Below, piece after piece: positions 45,701 to 57,700 of a stretch of DNA of 64,000 bases. Under the pieces are notes generated by a model that saw only the letters and a list, made by a program, of their open reading frames with translations, was not told where the DNA came from and made no database searches. Every line of letters begins with the position of its first letter. Position 1 is the first letter of the stretch. Both the position numbers and the translations under genes were made by a program. The stretch is taken from NCBI RefSeq assembly GCF_037042905.1, contig NC_087256.1, forward strand, positions 25,563,501-25,627,500, in the 5' to 3' direction. Source of the stretch: Lytechinus pictus. Lineage: Eukaryota; Echinodermata; Echinoidea; Temnopleuroida; Toxopneustidae.

Positions 45701-48700
45701 GGGGTATCTGTTGAATTACCATCATAACTTTGAAAGTTTATGGATCTGATTCATGAAACTTGGACATAATAGTAATCAAGTATTACTGAACATCCTGTGC
45801 AAGTTTCAGGTCACATGATCAAGGTCAAAGGTCATTTAGGGTCAATGAACTTTGGCCAAATTGGGGTATTTGTTGAATTACAGCCATAAATTTGAAAGTG
45901 TGTTGGTCTAGTTCATAAAACTTGGACATAATAGTAATCAAGTATCACTGAACATCCTGTGCGAGTTTCAGGTCACATGATCAAGGTCAAAGGTCATGTA
46001 AGGTCAAAGAACTTTGGCCACGTTGGGGGTATTTGTTGAATTGCCATCATATCTCTATAAGTGTATTGGTCTAGTTCATAAAAGGTGGAAATAAGAGTAA
46101 CCAAGTATCACTGAACATCTTGTGCGAGTTATAGTAGTTTTCAAAATCAGCACTGCTGCTATATTGAATCGCGTGATGCAGGTGAGACGGCCAGAGGCAT
46201 TCCACTTGTTTTCATTTAGTAGTACATGCTATCAGATTTGACATATGAGCTCAGCGTGTAGGGGAATTTACCCATCATCTTTTTGCTGGCAACATAAAAT
46301 CATAATTATTTCATACTTGTGTGAATAATATGTCTCCCTTATAATGAGATAAGTTGCAGCAATAAATATCTAATGCATTAAATCAGTTGTCAATTCAATT
46401 TTTCTAGTGCTTGGAGGAAAAAAATTGAATAAACCTAATTTCATATGATAAAATACAGAGGAACAAGTGGAGATGTGACATCATCAGCCAACCTAATGAA
46501 TATTCATGACGACTGTTTTCATAAAATATTGCTAAACTTTAAAATTCAATAACTTTGTTATTTGTTATCCGATTTTGATGAAATTTTCGGTATTTTGCTT
46601 AGTGAATTCTGCTCTATTTATAAAACTATAAATACTTTCAGCCCGGACCATCCCTTTAATACTAAGAAGAAGGTGAAGGAGAAGAATAATGATAATGATA
46701 ATAATAATTATAATAACAATAATGATAATAATGATTATGATAATAGTAATACTAATAATGATAATATTAATAATATTAATAACGATAATAAATGAATAAA
46801 TAAATAATGAGTGTGATGATTGCAGTGCGCAGACGAGAGTTGGAAATGACAGGCTTCTTTACTCATGTATTTATAACGCGAAAAATTTTGTGAGAATGCT
46901 AAAAACAATGTATAAGACCTTTGCCCCCCCCCCCAAAAAAAAAAAATCTCCCCCAAACCGTGCACATTTGCAGGCAGAAAAAAGCCTTGACTCAAGAATA
47001 CTACCATACCGGCCTGCAAAAGACCCGATCGATAGCTCATGAATATTCATGTGACAATAGCGAATGGGCGAGTAGCGTTGGGTGGGGAACATCGTACCGC
47101 TCGGTCATTGGTCAATTCCGAGCTGAATGTCTCCGCACATTCGCCTGTGCTCTGCCCATAGAAGTACGTGTATTGCTACACACAACCGTTATATTACACG
47201 TGTCTATAGGGGAAATCTTGATTCAGATCGCGGCAATATCCGAAATCAATTCTTCAAAATAATGATGAAAAAATACAATTTTACTCAAAAAATGTCTATG
47301 TAAACCACTATTTTTTATATGATAAAATGAATTGTGAATTCCTTGCTAGTATAACAACATAAAAAACAGAGAATATGGTGTTGATTTTCTGGCTGTAAAA
47401 TTGGTTTAAAAAAAAAAAGTTATTTGGGCACGTATACGTGCCAATGGCATTTGAGGGCTAAGGGCACGCATAGCTGCCAATGGCGTTTAAAGAGTTAATA
47501 ATCCCAGGAATATTGCACCCAAATGTGAAGTAGCATAATATTTTTCACCTGATTTGTAAACTACTCAAACATTTTGGAAGCAATGGACTGGAAACTAATT
47601 TGCTCAAGGTATAAGTTCTATTCATTAACTAATTTAAGAAAAGGCCACAAATTAAACCCCCATCTATCAAAAAGATATATAGATTATTGACAAGTGTTTA
47701 CATTCATGTAACTCTTGTCTCCAATTACATTAAATGTTAAAACAGTGTCAGCTTTTCAACTTAATTAATGATTCATAGCATAATGATAAAAAATGTGTCC
47801 CATTATTTTAAGTGACTTATGTCAATGTTAAAAAAGAATTGTATTCAATGATGTCAATGACATTCAGAGTGATAGTAAAAATGTCAGATTTTAGAAAATG
47901 AATGTCAATTTTGCAGCTACTCTGACAAAGACATTGATAGTTCGTCAGCACAAAAAATATTCTGAGGTAACTACATGTATTTTGACCATGGACAAGCACA
48001 TGGGAAATAACAAGTACTCTCAAAATAAATATGTGCTGAATAAACCAACTGAATTTGAACTCCCCGGTAACACCTGTGATTAATATTTAAGATTAATTCG
48101 GATAGACTTGGCTTCCTATGAACTATTGTATCTACTGTAACCCTGGAAGATTTTTAAAAGAATGCAAATTACATAACTCATTGCCCTGGAAGAGGAATTG
48201 CTCCAAAGGTGAGCCATTTACAATGCTTTCACCTTTAGTCTGAAAAGTTGGGATCACCCTTAAACAATTAGATTGCCCTACCTTTCTATAGACAATAGCA
48301 ATTCCAACCTATTATTTATGTTCTGCAATTAAATGGAAGAAATACCAGGGTTGAAGACAATAAATTTGGATGTTTCTCAAGTCTGCTCTCAAGTATTCAG
48401 AGGGTCTGCTTAAGAAACAAAAGAAATACATTTGTAATATTTGATGGAAATTGATCAATAGCTTATTTTGGGATGATTTCTGCAGATCTTCATTCATTGA
48501 AGTTCCTGTTGATCAGTGGAAATAACTTTCTACAGAAAGCACTGAATGAAATTATCTAGCATCTGCTTAATTAAAAGGGGAGTAGTTTTGTATAAAAGCT
48601 TTGAACACAATTACCTGAGGAATCTGCTTACAAACATTATCAATGGAAATAACTTTGAATCATTTTGAATTCAAAAGCCTTTTACCCCTTTTGATAAAAC

Positions 48701-51700
48701 CTAAAGGGTGTGCTGTATGTTATATGCGCATGTTAAGCTTGGATGGAAGAAACTTGACTTTAAAAGCATTCCTCAGTATAATCATTTAAACTTTAAAGGG
48801 ATAAAGTAACAATGTTCACAGACACGGTTTACTTTGAATTAATAAAATCACTGAATAATATTTAAAGAAATTTTCATTATCCCCTACCTCCTCCTTTTTA
48901 TTTTTGAGGATTCAGGGGTAATATTCCCAGAAAAATATGCTGTGAATAATAAAATATCAGAGCAATGGTTTTCACTCACTTGTTTTAGTGCATCGTAAAA
49001 AGAATGAATGGTCATTCTAGATGCAAAAGATGAAAATAATACACTTCGTGATAATTTTCCCTTGAAATCTTTTTATGAAGTTAAAATCAAATCATGATTA
49101 GGGTTAGAGTCATTGAGCAAAAGAAATACTTTTCTCTGCTTCTCAGCTCTTGATTCCTAATCACAACTGGAAGTCAATCTTCAGGTTTGGATATTTAGAA
49201 CACCATGCTTTTAAATTTAAATCAATTTTCGTACAAAATATGAATATCAAGCAATGGTGTAAATTCTTTTAATAGTCAAAAATTAATCAATGATTACAAG
49301 ACAATTTGTCTCTAAGTAATAACTGTAAAAGGAATGTTACGAGAATTCTCTCTAGCATTCAAATCCCTAATCGAACTTGGGAAAATCAAATTATAGCAAC
49401 ATAAAATGATCAATGCCAAAATACATCCTCTTGAATGTATGCGAGCAAAATAAAGCATAGATCTACGCAATACCACGGTGGTACCAATGTAGTACCGTAC
49501 AACCTAAAAGGATAGCAACGGTGATCACGCTCAATGCCAAAATACAGTAGTGGGTCACTCCACCCGTGACTTTGATGCAGCTGAAAAGCTACAGCGCTAT
49601 CCCAGTACAATGCATGCTTATGTGGGTTAGGATTAAATCCTAACAAATTCAACCCAATCTTACACATATTTACATCATACAAATTCGGCTTAGATTGAAT
49701 GGTAATTTCTGAACTATCAGAAATGTCATCAGAGTTGAAAGTCTTATTATTTACAGTGTTAGCTCTCAACTCTGTTTTGGCTGGAGTGGCTTCTCTTTTT
49801 GCCATTTCATAACTTTGAAATAAAGGATCAGAAATAATGGAATTACACTGCTCCTTTGCAGATTCAGAAACTATAGGAGAATTAATAACTAAACATGGGC
49901 CCTCGCTAGAAATTGGTGAGGAAAAAGCGTTATCTAATTTGTTACTCAAATCAAGATTCGCTCTTGCGGATGAAGTCGGTCCCTGGTCAGGTATGGATTG
50001 GGAGCCCTCAATTTGAAGAGATGTGGTCAAAGCCACATCTGAATCAACTTTCGGGACAAGACCCTCCCCATTGGATTTGAAGCCCTCAGTTTGATGCGAA
50101 GTGGTCAAAGCCATATCTGTCTGAACTGTTGGGTCAAAGCTCTTCTCAATGGATTGGAAGCCCTCAGTATCAAGAGATGTGGTCAAAGCCACATCTGAAT
50201 CAACTTTCGGGACAAGACCCTCCCCATTGGATTTGAAGTCCTCAGTTTGATGCAAAGTGGTCGAAGCCACATCTGTTTCAACTATTGGGTCAAAGCCCTC
50301 CCCATTGCCAGAGATCAGACTACCAGATTTGGGTGGATCCAATTTCTTTTTGCTTATGGAACCCTGGCCTTCTGTTATTAAGGTTGAAGGTCGGCCTCTC
50401 TCTTCAACCATTCCCAGTTTGGGTGATTATTAGATTTGGAAAGTTTAGAAAGCTTACTAATGAGATTGTCTAACTTGTTATTAATAGAGACCATCTCAGT
50501 TTTCCATTGAGACTTTCCGACTCCATCAGAGTCCCTTGAATTATAGTTACATGACTTTGGGGTAGAATCCCGCAAAATATCAGGGGTAGCCTGAACTGGA
50601 CATTGTGTTCTGGGGTTGGGAAAATAATATGAAGAAAATTGGCTAACAAAAGCAGGATGCCCTCGGTGAGTTTGGACATTCTGAGGGTATGATTTAGGTG
50701 AATCACGTCCAAACCTTTGACCCAATTCAAAAACTAAATCAAAGTAATCAATTTTGGGGTCACATTCAAATACAGCCGCGCAAAGTTCAGCAGCTTGCCC
50801 CTGCAAACACAAGTATAAATTATTGATTCTCTGCCTGGCGGTCCAACCTGCCTTATCGGCATACCGAGAAAATTGTTGAAGAAAAACTTCCCAACTTCCA
50901 TTAATGCCATCATAAATTGGTTTGTCTAAAACAGAAACTTTTTCTTTAGTAAACCAAGTGGAAGAGGTCTGCCATCAACTTCTATAAAACATGTGGTATC
51001 CTCCACAGTTTGATCAAAAGTATTTCAAACAACCATATTTCAAAAACATGAAACCCAATTTGACCTAACAGCAATTTCGCCTAGTCCTTAAACTTAAACC
51101 AATCACAGTGAAGGAATATAAGTAGAATATAAAATTCCAGGTTGAAAATACCTTCCTACTAAATTGCATTCAGTGCAGAACAATTTGAGATTCGATAACA
51201 TGGATTTCCAAGCAGAAAATACAATTCCTAATTCCACCTTGAGATTTGATAGCAAGACAATTTACCCAAGAAAATCAAATATAGTCTATCCTGATTTCAA
51301 TTCCAAGTATCCAAACAGTTAGCCTATCTTTTTTTTAAATAAGGAACTTCCTTGGAAAATGGTTGAAAATAAGTATCCACCTATTTTATTTTAAACCAGA
51401 AAACAGAATAATTTCAAATTGGAAAATGTGGTGACTATACATAAAATATAACAATCACCAAACTATTGAATTAATGCTCAGCTAGACAAGTGAAAGAAAA
51501 CAAGCACAATTCAGCTTGGTCCATTCACTAACTGAGCCACGCCCAAGGCAAAAATTCACAAACAAAACACAGCAAAGAGCATGAAAATTCAGCACTCTGA
51601 ATCACTCAAAAATGACACAAACAAAACATGGGAAAGAGATTTGAAAATCAAAATTCCAAAATCTTGCAATTTGGGAAATGTTACAAAATTGATAGCTGGG

Positions 51701-54700
51701 ATAATCTGGAAACAAATTTGATACAATTATCCCACTGAAGTTGGACAGTAAAATTAGTACAAGTTTTGAATCCAAAATAGGAATTGCAAAAGACAAGGGT
51801 TGACTTTGGGCGTGTGGTACAAATGCTATTAAAGGAAGATGGACTGACCATCTAACTCAATACAAGACACCACGTTCAAAGCCAATGTAAAGATAATGCT
51901 TTGCAAAATGTCAAAAATACAAATTTATTTGTGGAGTCTCACTCCCATGCAACACAACAAGCATTCAGAAATATAATCAGAATATCACTATCATATGATC
52001 ACAAGCAATACAAAATCAAAAGCACAATGTATTTTTGATCTTTTAAACACTCTAAATAAATCCAATATCTACCCCCTTCCAAAAATTTATGAAGGAAGCA
52101 GAACACTCCCAAAACACACTCAAAATAAATCAAAATGAAAATGAATGAATCGAAATCCAATGGGATACCAATTCGCGCAAAGTAAGGTTCGCAACGCCAC
52201 TGTGGTAATTTTTGGGGTATATTAATATATATATCACCTGTGAGGGAAAAGGGGGAAAGTGGGATTAACAGAAGGAAACTTTAGATATACTCACCAGACA
52301 GGAGTTGGTGCAAGGCACGGTGAAATATAGATACGGTAACCAAAAAGCAGGCCCAAAGTAACTTGTAGATATTACTGGTATTCTTGCTGTAGATGGCTAT
52401 TGGTGTGATATATAGTTGCTGCAGCTAGGCGAAAGGGCGAAGGTTGATTTGTGTAGATATTATCTAATCACAGACGTCCTCGTCTCGCACCGGTCGACTC
52501 TCAAGTGGTCATTAGATCCCTTGGCTGGCCTGACTATGCAGCTATGCTGAGACCTGAGTTGTGCACCCAAGCATGGAAGAATGCACAGGGCTTGGGGTTT
52601 GGGTCTATTGTTGTGTGCACACAGCCTCTAGCCCATAGTACATATACATGTATATTCTATGCTCCATTCAAGGAGGTAGTTGCTCCAACCCATCCCACAG
52701 TAGTACATGTATGTAGGGAGCAGTCGCGCGTGCCCCAGACTGTGGTACATTTTACCACACTATCAACAGCACATTTCCGCTTCATTCTTTATGTCTTTGG
52801 TTTGGCACAAACAGAAACTTAACCAGGTTTATGTTTCGATTTGAAATGTGTAGGCCCAGTGTACTTATCATTATCAATCTAATTGAATTAAACTAAAGGC
52901 AATAAAAAGCTAAAAAAAAATGAAATTCAAATATGTCTGGCATCTATTGTTTTGTAAGAATCAATGAAAATAAGTCAAAGATCTAAATTAGGCCTAAGTT
53001 GAATAATATTATAGTTCAGGGGCGGTATTATGAAAACCGTGTTAGCACAAAAACGGTGTTAGCTAACACGATTGGTATTCTGAAAATTGTGTTAGCATGA
53101 AAAACAAGTGGTAACACCACGCAGGTCATGAAATACGCAGAGCGCAACGAGCAACCCCCATACGCGGTGTTAGGGAGGAAGATAACACGAAATTTTGTAT
53201 TCTAAAAATGGTGTTAGCTAAAATTTTGTTCAAAGATAATGTAGGGTTGAAGAAAATTATATGTTTGGAGTTGAAAATAAAACAGACACAAAATGAAGAG
53301 AACTTAAACCGAAGAAGTCTGGTAGTGCACTGTTTAATATCTGGGCTGCTTTGCCTCAGCTATAAAATCAAATCATTCTATATTTTACATAAATATTTAA
53401 ATTAGAAATAGCAACCAATCAAACTAAAGAAAATGGAAGGATCGAACTAAAATGTAAGAACCCAATTCATAAGATAAACCAATAAGGAATGAGATGAGAT
53501 GACAAAGATGTCTGGTGATTATGTAATAATGGAAGTAGAAACTAAGGAGTCAGGTGAGGGATGGAATGAGTGGAACACCTGAAGAGAGAATAGAGAAGGA
53601 ATGAAGATGACAAGAGAAACACAGGAAAGGCATTCAGAGTAGAATGAATGAATGACAACTGAATATCATTAAACTCAAATAACCTAAGTCCAGACTGCAA
53701 GGGCAGTACTGAAAAGAAATGCAAATGAACTAAAGTCTAGACAGAACAGAAATGTAAAACACCTGAAGAAAACACAAGTCAAAGGAAATAAACAAAATAG
53801 GTAAATGACAAATTAACAATCCTACATAAACTTTCTCCTTCCAAAAAATTGTCCTCAATTTTCATAAAGGAAAGAATTAAAATATAAAATAAAGCTGCAA
53901 AACCAGAATTTGACAAGGAACATCTAAAATTATTTACATAAAAGTATTTAAAAAGAAGTAACGTAACCATGACTTAATTCAATATTTACAATAAATGTGA
54001 ATAGGAGAGGATGGAAAAATTGAAAAAAAATATATTTTATCAGAATTTTGAACTTTTCCTTTTTGGCATCATATGAGTAACTTCTATGGAAAATGAACAT
54101 GCAAATAATTTCAATGTATATCTTATACTTGCATGCCATGAAATGAAATACCGTATCAATAAGAAAAAAAAACAAGAATTGAAAATTTTTGTCTGATTTC
54201 GGAAAAGAAAAAATGTTATAATCTTGAATATATATATATATTTTTCAAATTATTAAAGATTTCTGTTTTTGTTAAATTTATGCATGTCTTGCCAACTGGA
54301 AAAATGTATCTCCTGGACTTACAAAAAAAATGAAAAACTTATATGAGAGCACCACTAGACAAATAGATAAAAACAATTATGGTAGCTCAAAGGAATATTG
54401 AACATTGAAAAGTGCAGGACAAAATACTACTGAACTTTACAAAAATTAAACATATGACGTTCAGCAAATAACATAATTACCAGAAATTATGAAAAATCAA
54501 ACGTTTGAATTTATATAAAGCCATATTTTCTGAAATTATATGACAAAGTACATCTGTGAAAATCTTTGACTTTACTTTAAAAAAAGACATTAAACTAGGG
54601 GTATCAAAAATCTAGGAATTTTAACTGAATGTTGGAAAAAGAAAGTACTGAGTAATACAAATAAAAAAGACTTATTTTGTATAATTTGTAAAATTACAAT

Positions 54701-57700
54701 GATGAAACTTCAATAGTAAAAAATAAGAAATGATTTAGATTGAACATTGAACTAAGTCTGACTTTGTGCAATATCATTGATAAAACTTTAATAAATATAC
54801 AGTGATTAAAATTGAAATAGTTTTGAGCATTAAGGTATATACAAATGAAATATTTCAAAAGTTTAGTTTGTCATAATTTCCTTTAGTTTTACGATTTCAT
54901 ATATTGCACTTAGTTCACATTATTTTCAGATTTAGAGATTTGTTAGTGTTCTCACCATCAGGGAAATAAATTGTCCAAAAGTTCCAAATAAAGTTTGAGT
55001 TTGAGAGAAGAATGTAGTCTGGTGGTAAAATGGAGACATCAAGTTCAAGTTGTTGAATATCGAACCTTCTTAGGGGGCGAAAAGTTTTCACTGTATGCAT
55101 GAAGACCAGGGGAACAGCATCATCCACTCATGGGCTGGAGCAACTGAAGAGCAAAAGGTGGCGGCTGGCTTCGAAGATCAAAGCAGAGCGTCATCAACTC
55201 TAGATGCGTAGGCGACAGAGTAACAGGCGAGAGGCTGGAAGGTGTCATGCATCGAGCGAAGATAAAGGGACAAAGCAACATGAAGACCAAAAGGCAGCAT
55301 CATTCACTCGACGAAGAGAAGCAAGGCGAGAGGCTGGAAGGCATCATGAGGCAAAGGTGGGGGACTGTTGAGCCGAAGAGACTGAATGAAGAAAAATAGG
55401 CAGCGACGTCATCCACTCCATGTAGTCGGGCAATGGTTGTAGTTAAAGGCGAGAGGCCGACTCGCAGGCAGAACTTTCATCTACTCACGTTGAGAAAAAG
55501 GCAAAGGTTGGCTGGTAATCAGGCAGAACGTTCATCCACTCACGAAGAGCAATAGGCGAAGATCCGAGCTGGTACTCAGGCAAGGCTTTCACCCACTCAC
55601 GTATAGAGCTAAAGGCGAAGACTGGCTGGTAGTAGCATCATCCTACTAGACAAGCCACAGCATTGACGTTGAAGTTGTAGGCGAGCTGCTGGCTAGCATC
55701 AATCAGGCAAGAGGTAACGGCTGAACAGAAGTGTGAAGGGCTAAATGTTTCTCCAACAGGAACATGATGACGATAAAGTTGACGAAATATGATTGAAAGT
55801 TTGTGGCGAACAGATAAGCGAGGCATAAGGTTCGAAACACCGCTGCTACCAGTTGTAGGGTTGAAGAAAATTATATGTTTGGAGTTGAAAATAAATGAAG
55901 TTCTAAATCAACAAACTCAATCAATCATGCTGAAGGGGGAATAAGTGAAACAGACACAAAATGAAGAGAACTTAAACCGAAGAAGTCTGGTAGTGCACTG
56001 TTTAATATCTGGGCTGCTTTGCCTCAGCTATAAAATCAAATCATTCTATATTTTACATAAATATTTAAATTAGAAATAGCAACCAATCAAACTAAAGAAA
56101 ATGGAAGGATCGAACTAAAATGTAAGAACCCAATTCATAAGATAAACCAATAAGGAATGAGATGAGATGACAAAGATGTCTGGTGATTATGTAATAATGG
56201 AAGTAGAAACTAAGGAGTCAGGTGAGGGATGGAATGAGTGGAACACCTGAAGAGAGAATAGAGAAGGAATGAAGATGACAAGAGAAACACAGGAAAGGCA
56301 TTCAGAGTAGAATGAATGAATGACAACTGAATATCATTAAACTCAAATAACCTAAGTCCAGACTGCAAGGGCAGTACTGAAAAGAAATGCAAATGAACTA
56401 AAGTCTAGACAGAACAGAAATGTAAAACACCTGAAGAAAACACAAGTCAAAGGAAATAAACAAAATAGGTAAATGACAAATTAACAATCCTACAATAACA
56501 CGAACATTTAACACTGCGTTAAGGAGAGGTTAAGTTGGGGATGACGATGGCTGCACTTTTTTTTTAGCAGACGCAAACGTCAAAAAGAACATAAACGGGC
56601 ATATAACTATCGTCTGGCAGAATTTACTGTAATTTTCTTTCATTTTTCCAGCTTTATTTTCCATCTACCTTTCTCTCTACTAACAATGATTAAACAACAA
56701 TTTCTTTGGAATTTCCTGTGAAAATACACTTCAAATGCATCTTTAATTTGTATTAATTAAAATCACTATCACAAATGTTCATGAGTTATTTATTTAGTTA
56801 CTTTCTGCCATAATATAAAAAAGACAGAAGGAGAGGAAGAAAATTTAAAACGTCTTTAAAAAAGTCACAAACAGAAATTAAAAGGAATAGAATTGGCGAT
56901 TGGGGAACTCTTCTGTAATATTCACAATTTTCCCCCTTTTCAATGGTTATATAGTTCCAATGATTACACTTTTTTTGACTCTCAATGCTAGTTCTAGGTT
57001 ATCCTTAATTCATCTATCCCGCCAGTCAATCTATATGCTTCGGATAGGGGAGGGGGGCAAATTATTACTTTTTTTTTGGGGGGGGGGGGACTGATTGCTA
57101 TACGCATCAAATGTTAATAAAGAAAAAAAAAATTTTGTATGTTTGATATTTCTATGTCAGGTTTAATTTTTCTTAAGGTGCTTTTCATGCTTTTCAAAAT
57201 TTACATTACATATTTATTTTTTCAAGTTCTTAAAATTACTAGTATTGGCCGGGGGCATGTATAAATTATGCTTGCCCCCATATTTTAGGGGCGATCATCC
57301 CCTGCCTGCTCCACAATCAATCGAGGCCTCTGTCTCCTGTCATAATTTCGTATCCATGCTGTCTGAAATAATCCATTCTTAATTGTCACAATCACCCCTC
57401 CCCACGTCTGACTTTCTTGCTCTAACTTTTGTTTAGCTGTATGCGCTTTCAAAAATGATGTCACAATGCAAGCTTCGTGTCACCGAGCGCGCACTCCCCT
57501 TTTTCCCTGAAAATTTTGCGCGATTTGTTTCTGCAACATCGCATTTGATTGGATTAAATAAATGCAGAGTGGGAGGAGCCGAAGATAACACGAAATGAGA
57601 TAACACGCAGATAACACGGTTTTCAGAATACCGATTTGGGGGTATGTTAGGGGCGTGTTAAATCAGAGAGATAACACGATATTTAACACCAAAGTTAACA

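Larger units (their letters stand above)
41952..47494. mobile_element. TTAA-flanked 5.5-kb block (possible piggyBac-like)
   Basis: TTAA at 41948-41951 and 47495-47498 borders ends CTCTTACTATGCCAG and (complement) CTCTTTAAACGCCATTGG, which share CTCTT...GCCA. A further element at 45247 and another at 46310 are nested inside. No transposase is seen. The inverted repeat is short, so the two ends may not belong to one element. Confidence 0.4.
30953..52759 (-). mobile_element. LTR retrotransposon with gag only, heavily nested
   Basis: Two LTR copies in the same orientation bracket the span: 52201-52759 (5' LTR on the minus strand, 559 bp) and 30953-31481 plus 39536-39583 (3' LTR, split). The LTR ends form TGTGGTA...TACCACA. 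A 4-bp target duplication CTAT lies at 30949-30952 and 52760-52763. A polypurine tract abuts the 3' LTR at 39584-39591. Gag-like coding lies at 50974-49410; no protease, reverse transcriptase or integrase was seen. The LTRs differ by many substitutions, so insertion is not recent. Gag type and structure suggest a Ty3/Gypsy-related non-autonomous element. It lies antisense in NHLRC2 intron 1. Confidence 0.8.
53240..56494 (-). mobile_element. short non-autonomous LTR retrotransposon (TRIM-like)
   Basis: LTRs at 55854-56494 (5' on the minus strand, 641 bp) and 53240-53826 (3', 587 bp) look identical apart from a 54-bp gap in the 3' copy. Ends are TGTAGG...CCTACA, with target duplication ATAA at 53236-53239 and 56495-56498. 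A primer site and a polypurine tract are in place, fixing the orientation. The 2.0-kb interior codes for nothing recognisable. The near-identical LTRs mean a recent insertion. Confidence 0.88.
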
